DNA of 64,000 nucleotides, from the NCBI RefSeq assembly GCF_015207705.1, contig NZ_JADEWI010000002.1, forward strand, positions 62,001-126,000, written 5' to 3'. The position numbers were made by a program, and so were the translations under genes. The notes below the pieces were generated by a model. It had not been told where the DNA came from. It did no database searches and saw nothing but the letters and a program-made list of their open reading frames with translations. The stretch is from Nostoc sp. LEGE 06077. Its GTDB lineage: Bacteria > Cyanobacteriota > Cyanobacteriia > Cyanobacteriales > Nostocaceae. This document shows positions 59,591-64,000 of this stretch, piece after piece. How positions within the stretch are numbered: position 1 is the first letter of the stretch; each line of letters starts with the position of its first letter.

Positions 59591-61531
59591 TTATATTTGC
59601 AATAACCCTTCAGGATTGACAGAAAATAGCGATCGCCTTTGCAAACCTTCCTGGTGTAAAATCTCGTTAGCAGCTAATAAACCACTACTGACAGCGCGTT
59701 CCATTAAGCCACAAGGAAAAGGCATCTTCACCCAATCACCTGCAAATACTAAGTTAGATATATTCGTCTTTGTTTCTGGACGTGCGGCATAACTATTAGG
59801 TGGATATCCTGAAAAGTTATGTTGATTAACTAATTCTCGATGTAATATTTTTGCTTGTTTTAACTCTGGAACAATTGCATAAAGTTCTTGCTCAAAAGTA
59901 TTCATCAAAGCTGCTTGGGTGGAAAAGTCTTTTTCTTTATAACAGTATGCGTGGAGTTCAACCACACTACCGCCAGTACGTTGTGACCAATCAATAAACT
60001 GTTGTTGAATACGATGATAAAGAGTGATACTATCAGTTAATTGGTAGCCAGATAAAGAAGTAAAATTACTTTGTTGCCAGGCAAAATCACGATCAAACCA
60101 AAAGCGACAGACGGCAAAGGGATCGGCAATACTCAAATTTTCTACTTGACTTTTCACTGTGTCATCAACATCACCATTCACTCGCTGAAATAATTTCTGC
60201 ACTCCCGGAACATCAGTAGCAAAAACATAATAATCAGCTTGAGTTTTTTCTGGCAATGCTAATTCTTGATTTGCAGCTATTAGTTTTACCTCATCACCAT
60301 TTCGTTCTACTACTTGGAATTTAGCTAAATCTCGTTTCGCTGGCCCTTTGATAACTTTCCCATTAGCAGCAAACATCGCTCCGTGACAAGGACATTGAAA
60401 TTTACCATCCTCAGCTTTTTGGACAGTGCAACCTTGATGAGTGCAGGTAAGAGAAATTGCTTCTTTAGAGCCTAATGGTAAAGCAAATACTTCATCAGCT
60501 GCACCAAAATATTCTATCTTGTCATCGGCGATCGCAGCGTTTTGTTTAACTGTAAATGGTGCCGCAGTCTGATGATCACCAGCGCTATATTTTACACCAT
60601 TAATTTTCCCATCGACAGCCACAACTTCAGTTACAGTTGCATCGGTGATAATTTTACCACCTTGTTGTTTAATAGCTCTAGCGATGGGTTGGACTAAACT
60701 TGTCCCCATATCGTCTTTTGTCCCATTAAAAGCTAGTCCTTCAGGGTTGCCGAAAAAGTAAAAATGGAAGAACTGCATTAGTTCTCCCACACTCATTAAA
60801 TCTGGTGCATTCAAGCTAGATTTCGCAAAAGGCAGAAAATATAAATCGTATAAACCTTGAGGAAATTCCGTTTCTACCCAATCAGCAACGGAGATATTAT
60901 CAAATCGCTGATAGTTTTTTTCTCTTTGAAAACCTGTAATCGCTTGAAAAACTTGGAGATGCTTAATTTTCGTCAAATTAATTCCCCAACGCAGACGGTT
61001 TGGAGATGCGATCGCTAAATCTATAATATTCCAAGGAAAAGCCGAACTACTGGGGCGAAATACCTCTGGTTTGTATTGAGAATCTTGATAAACAACAGAA
61101 TAGAAGTTCAGCGATTGAAAATTATTCGTTATCTCCAATTCTGCTACTAAACTATTCAGATTATAGTACTGGGGAAAAAAGCCATGAAACCCATGTTCCA
61201 TCATAAAAGTTTCCCCAGCCGCTTCTACTTGCCAACTAGCGATTTTGCCACCTAACTGTGGAGATTTTTCTAATAGTGTGACAATAAATCCTCGCTGACT
61301 CAATTCGTAAGCACAAGCTAAACCTGCTAAACCACCCCCAATCACAACCACAGTTTTAGGTTGATTTAATATTTGCGGTAAGTCGAGAGTATCTTTTTGA
61401 AATACCGTTGGTTTTGGCTTAGTAAACCGCGAGTATCCTGTAACTCCTGCAACTGTACCGACACCGAACAACTTCAGTAGTGTACGACGGGAGATAGTAG
61501 ATGATTCCAGCAAATTAGGTATTTGGCGCAT
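59591..61531 (-). CDS. Tat-exported FAD oxidoreductase with embedded Rieske domain (carotenoid-desaturase-like)
   Basis: A 646-residue protein. A twin-arginine signal is clear (SRRTLLKLFGVGTVAG, residues about 14-30). The FAD domain starts with VVVIGGGLAGLACAYELSQRG (about 60-80) and ends with the second dinucleotide motif NLVFAGDWVKMPFPCGLMERAV. Between them, at about 330-430, sits a Rieske [2Fe-2S] domain (CTHQGC and CPCHG). FAD plus Rieske is the architecture of carotenoid desaturase/methyltransferase-like enzymes such as isorenieratene-type synthases, but I do not know which carotenoid, if any, this acts on. It is divergent from an ABC-2 exporter gene, 85 bases apart. Confidence 0.8.
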   Translation of the reverse strand: MRQIPNLLESSTISRRTLLKLFGVGTVAGVTGYSRFTKPKPTVFQKDTLDLPQILNQPKTVVVIGGGLAGLACAYELSQRGFIVTLLEKSPQLGGKIASWQVEAAGETFMMEHGFHGFFPQYYNLNSLVAELEITNNFQSLNFYSVVYQDSQYKPEVFRPSSSAFPWNIIDLAIASPNRLRWGINLTKIKHLQVFQAITGFQREKNYQRFDNISVADWVETEFPQGLYDLYFLPFAKSSLNAPDLMSVGELMQFFHFYFFGNPEGLAFNGTKDDMGTSLVQPIARAIKQQGGKIITDATVTEVVAVDGKINGVKYSAGDHQTAAPFTVKQNAAIADDKIEYFGAADEVFALPLGSKEAISLTCTHQGCTVQKAEDGKFQCPCHGAMFAANGKVIKGPAKRDLAKFQVVERNGDEVKLIAANQELALPEKTQADYYVFATDVPGVQKLFQRVNGDVDDTVKSQVENLSIADPFAVCRFWFDRDFAWQQSNFTSLSGYQLTDSITLYHRIQQQFIDWSQRTGGSVVELHAYCYKEKDFSTQAALMNTFEQELYAIVPELKQAKILHRELVNQHNFSGYPPNSYAARPETKTNISNLVFAGDWVKMPFPCGLMERAVSSGLLAANEILHQEGLQRRSLFSVNPEGLLQI

Positions 61532-61616
61532 TGGTTACAAAATTAACTTTTCACACACAACACAGTCATGAAATGATGACTGTGAGTTCGCAGATTGTAT
61601 TGTTAAGAATATTTCT

Positions 61617-62477
61617 GTGATCACCGTGCTAAGTCCCGGACTGAATTATTTTGCCAGAATGGCAGAAATTGTCAAGAGTACACAATACTGGAGACTTCCT
61701 CAGATGAAATATTGGCGCGAAACCATAGCTGTCACGCAGCGCATCTTAATTGAATTATTCCGTCGCCGCCGCAGCCTAATTTTTTGGAGTATTTTTCCAA
61801 TTTCCGTATTAATTCTCGGTGCGTTTATTTTGGCGGAACGCGCAAAAATCCCAATTAATACAGCTTTTGAATATACTGCACCTTCCACATTAGTTGGTGC
61901 TGCACTATTTTTTAGCTGTTTGGGTGGTAGCGTCGCCACCGTCGTTGCCGAACGAGAACAGCAAACCCTCAAACGCCTGTTTCTTTCGCCTTTGAGTGGT
62001 ATATCCTATTTTTTAGGAATTTTTTTAGCTCATAGTTGCATTGGCTTAGGACAAACTTTACTAGTTTATACTGTTGCTGCTTTTTGGGGCGCTACATTTC
62101 AAGGTTCTATTTTTTTAGGATTAATCATTATTTTGATGAGTATTGCGGCTTATGTCGGCTTAGGTTTTATTTTAGGCACACAATTGGCCAGGCGAATTGA
62201 AGATGTGAATGCTTTAGTTGCTGCATTTGGTGTACCTTTATTGATTTTAGGCGGGGCATTTTTACCTAGTTCATTATTTCCCAAAAATTTAATTAATATT
62301 GCTAAATATGACCCAATTTATCACATGAATGAAGCCTTTGTGGGAGTATCAACTAAGGGTAAACAAATTAATGATATTACACCACATTTTTGGTTTTTAT
62401 TTATATTTACGCTAGTAATGATTATTGGTGGATGGTTATCTTATCGCCATATGTTGTTAGTAGAGAGAAGATTATAA
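61617..62477 (+). CDS. ABC-2 type transporter permease
   Basis: A 286-residue membrane protein with six segments of the ABC-2 type (IFWSIFPISVLILGAFIL, LFFSCLGGSVATVVAEREQQTLKRLFLSPLSG, YFLGIFLAH). The EREQQTLKRLFLSPLS stretch after the second segment is a hallmark of ABC-2 permeases. It starts with GTG at 61617; an internal ATG (MAEIVKS or MKYWRET) could be the true start. A DUF1624 gene follows 43 bases later, then an ABC ATPase, forming an exporter cluster of unknown substrate. Confidence 0.88.
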   Translation: MITVLSPGLNYFARMAEIVKSTQYWRLPQMKYWRETIAVTQRILIELFRRRRSLIFWSIFPISVLILGAFILAERAKIPINTAFEYTAPSTLVGAALFFSCLGGSVATVVAEREQQTLKRLFLSPLSGISYFLGIFLAHSCIGLGQTLLVYTVAAFWGATFQGSIFLGLIIILMSIAAYVGLGFILGTQLARRIEDVNALVAAFGVPLLILGGAFLPSSLFPKNLINIAKYDPIYHMNEAFVGVSTKGKQINDITPHFWFLFIFTLVMIIGGWLSYRHMLLVERRL

Positions 62478-62520
62478 ATAGGGGAAAATCATAATTATTT
62501 TAACAACCATTGAATAAACT

Positions 62521-63717
62521 ATGGATTCTTCAATTACAAATTCTAATTCTGATCAGTTGACAAGCAAGCGAATCATCTCAATTGATATGTTGCGTGGGCT
62601 AGTAATGGTGCTAATGGTGTTAGATCATGTGCGAATTTTTTTCACTAATGTTCGCTTCCGTCCTACAGACTTAACACAGACAAATATACCTTTATTTTTT
62701 ACCCGCTGGGTAACTCATTTGTGCGCTCCCACATTTATATTTTTAGCAGGGGTAGGAGTATATCTTTATTTTGAAAATCGACCTCAAACAAAGCCAGAAT
62801 TATCACGCTATCTGATTATTCGAGGACTATGGTTAGTATTTCTAGAATTAACAGTGGTACGTTTTGGCTGGATATTTGAACCTACTTACTCTTTTTCGGC
62901 TGCGGGTGTACTTTGGGCAATTGGTTGGTCAATGGTTGTTTTAGCTGCATTAATTAGAATGCCAATTCCTCTGATAGCTACTGTTGGAATTGTGCTGATA
63001 TGTGGACATAATTTATTTGATCATATCCATGCTGAACAATTAGGAAGATGGGGTTGGTTTTGGGTAATACTTCATGAACCCAAAATGCTTATGCCTTTTG
63101 CTAATAAAAATTTGATCATTAGCTATCCCCTGATTCCTTGGATTGGAGTGATGGCAACAGGTTATGCTTTTGGGACTGTACTAAAGCAGGAAAAAAGTTA
63201 TCGGGAGCGATTTTTGCTCAGGTTAGGACTGGGTTTAATTGCTGGTTTTGTAGTTCTCCGCGCTTTAAATATATATGGCGATCCTTCACCTTGGACTGTA
63301 CAGGATAATTTCTCGTTTACCATGCTATCGTTTATTAACTGTCAGAAATATCCGCCTTCATTACTATATTTGTTAATCACACTTGGCATAGCAATGCTCT
63401 TGCTTTACCTGTTTGAAAAGCACAGATTCAGGATTTTTCAACCGCTAGTTTTATTTGGTCAGGTGCCTCTATTTTTTTATATAGTTCATATTTGGTTAAT
63501 CCACTTGATGGCTATTTTGCTGGCTTTACCTAAATATGGGTTAAAGGCAATTATTATGCCCTTTATCGCTTCTTCCCTAATGCCTGCTGATTATGGATAT
63601 GATTTACCAATGCTCTACAATTTTTGGATAATCATGATAGTTCTGCTATATCCTATTTGTAGTTGGTTTAAGGGTTACAAGGCAAAGCATCCTAGCAAGT
63701 GGTTAAAGTACTTGTAA
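62521..63717 (+). CDS. DUF1624 / acyltransferase-like membrane protein
   Basis: A 398-residue membrane protein with about ten segments. The opening ISIDMLRGLVMVLMVLDHVRIFF matches DUF1624 and related heparan-alpha-glucosaminide acetyltransferase-like proteins, which carry out acyl transfer across a membrane. His residues in VLDHVRIF and the FWVILHEPKML loop may take part. It lies between ABC permease and ATPase genes on the same strand, suggesting a modified glycan or lipid is exported. The reaction is not established. Confidence 0.75.
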   Translation: MDSSITNSNSDQLTSKRIISIDMLRGLVMVLMVLDHVRIFFTNVRFRPTDLTQTNIPLFFTRWVTHLCAPTFIFLAGVGVYLYFENRPQTKPELSRYLIIRGLWLVFLELTVVRFGWIFEPTYSFSAAGVLWAIGWSMVVLAALIRMPIPLIATVGIVLICGHNLFDHIHAEQLGRWGWFWVILHEPKMLMPFANKNLIISYPLIPWIGVMATGYAFGTVLKQEKSYRERFLLRLGLGLIAGFVVLRALNIYGDPSPWTVQDNFSFTMLSFINCQKYPPSLLYLLITLGIAMLLLYLFEKHRFRIFQPLVLFGQVPLFFYIVHIWLIHLMAILLALPKYGLKAIIMPFIASSLMPADYGYDLPMLYNFWIIMIVLLYPICSWFKGYKAKHPSKWLKYL

Positions 63718-63790
63718 ATATTTTAATTGTCCATTATTGAAAATTTAATGTGCCTATTAATTAAATAGGCTCAACACATCATAGAAAAAT

Positions 63791-64000
63791 ATGCTGACAA
63801 TTAAAAATCTCAATAAGTCTTACTCTAAAAGACAAGTATTACAAGATTTAAGCTTACATATAGAACCAGGAGAAATTTATGGCTTACTTGGTGCCAATGG
63901 CGCTGGTAAGACAACCACAATTAATATTATCTGCAACTTACTCAAAGCTGATAGTGGTGATGTGACAATTAACCACCAGCCAAGTTCAGATGCAGCCAAA
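63791..64000 (+). CDS. ABC transporter ATP-binding protein (5' part, cut by window end)
   Basis: The first 70 codons of an ATPase: MLTIKNLNKSYSKRQVLQDL, then the Walker A loop GANGAGKTTT. The gene runs past the window end. It follows the DUF1624 gene by 73 bases and probably energises the ABC-2 permease at 61617-62477. Confidence 0.9.
   Translation, partial: MLTIKNLNKSYSKRQVLQDLSLHIEPGEIYGLLGANGAGKTTTINIICNLLKADSGDVTINHQPSSDAAK

Noticed and set aside
1-64000. tRNA genes and rRNA
   Set aside because: No TPsiC-loop context with a fitting acceptor stem was recognised by eye. A tRNAscan-SE run would settle it.

Overview
This 64 kb window is chromosomal DNA of a filamentous, probably heterocyst-forming cyanobacterium of the Nostoc/Anabaena/Calothrix group. 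The evidence is the very frequent HIP1 octamer GCGATCGC inside genes and spacers, 7-bp STRR repeats, many palindromic interspersed repeats, class C flavodiiron proteins, a TPR-CHAT protein, cyanobacterial-type FtsH, and a terminal oxidase of the ARTO type. No rRNA, tRNA, CRISPR array or prophage was recognised. It reads as ordinary core/accessory chromosome with one complete insertion sequence and several MITE-like elements.

Layout. 0-5.5 kb: a PAS-Crp fusion regulator, a GNAT acetyltransferase, glycerol kinase, and an operon of a zinc-ribbon protein with a duplicated winged-helix-like protein. 5.6-10.9 kb: a large multi-PAS hybrid histidine kinase, a Gfo/Idh/MocA oxidoreductase and two small unknowns. 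11-17 kb: a strongly divergent S-adenosylmethionine synthetase paralogue, a P2-type cation ATPase with an upstream membrane partner, an FMN-binding stress protein and ChaB. 17.6-20.5 kb: glycogen-debranching-like enzyme and SDR, overlapping. 21.2-27.2 kb: a respiratory module of two DUF2231 membrane proteins, coxB (without CuA ligands), coxA, coxC, a possible micropeptide, and a type II NADH dehydrogenase. Together these could carry electrons from NAD(P)H through quinol to O2 without cytochrome c.

27.4-41.3 kb: GNAT, DUF1993, thioredoxin, exported MsrB, a 1,536-residue exported TPR-CHAT protein, a DMT transporter, an exported zinc metalloprotease and a MATE transporter. 41.3-42.4 kb: an apparently intact IS630-family element with terminal inverted repeats and a TA target duplication. 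42.5-49.8 kb: an LpxB-related glycosyltransferase, an M23 peptidase, an FtsH paralogue that has lost two of three zinc ligands, an FMN reductase behind a promoter overlapped by a palindrome, and a PLP-dependent deaminase/desulfhydrase. 50-54.3 kb: an flv4/PsiE-like/flv2 operon (photosystem II photoprotection) with a MITE inside it. 54.4-64 kb: a WD40 protein, a transaldolase-like aldolase, a glycosyltransferase, a VapBC toxin-antitoxin pair whose toxin is cut by a 152-bp MITE with a 3-bp target duplication, a Tat-exported FAD/Rieske carotenoid-desaturase-like enzyme, and an ABC-2 exporter cluster running off the window.

The points most worth a second look are the MITE-broken VapC, the pseudoprotease-like FtsH, the divergent MetK that has lost both family signatures, the tiny hydrophobic reading frames behind coxC, and the mobile repeat placed inside the flavodiiron operon. 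All functional calls come from reading motifs by eye; no database search was run.
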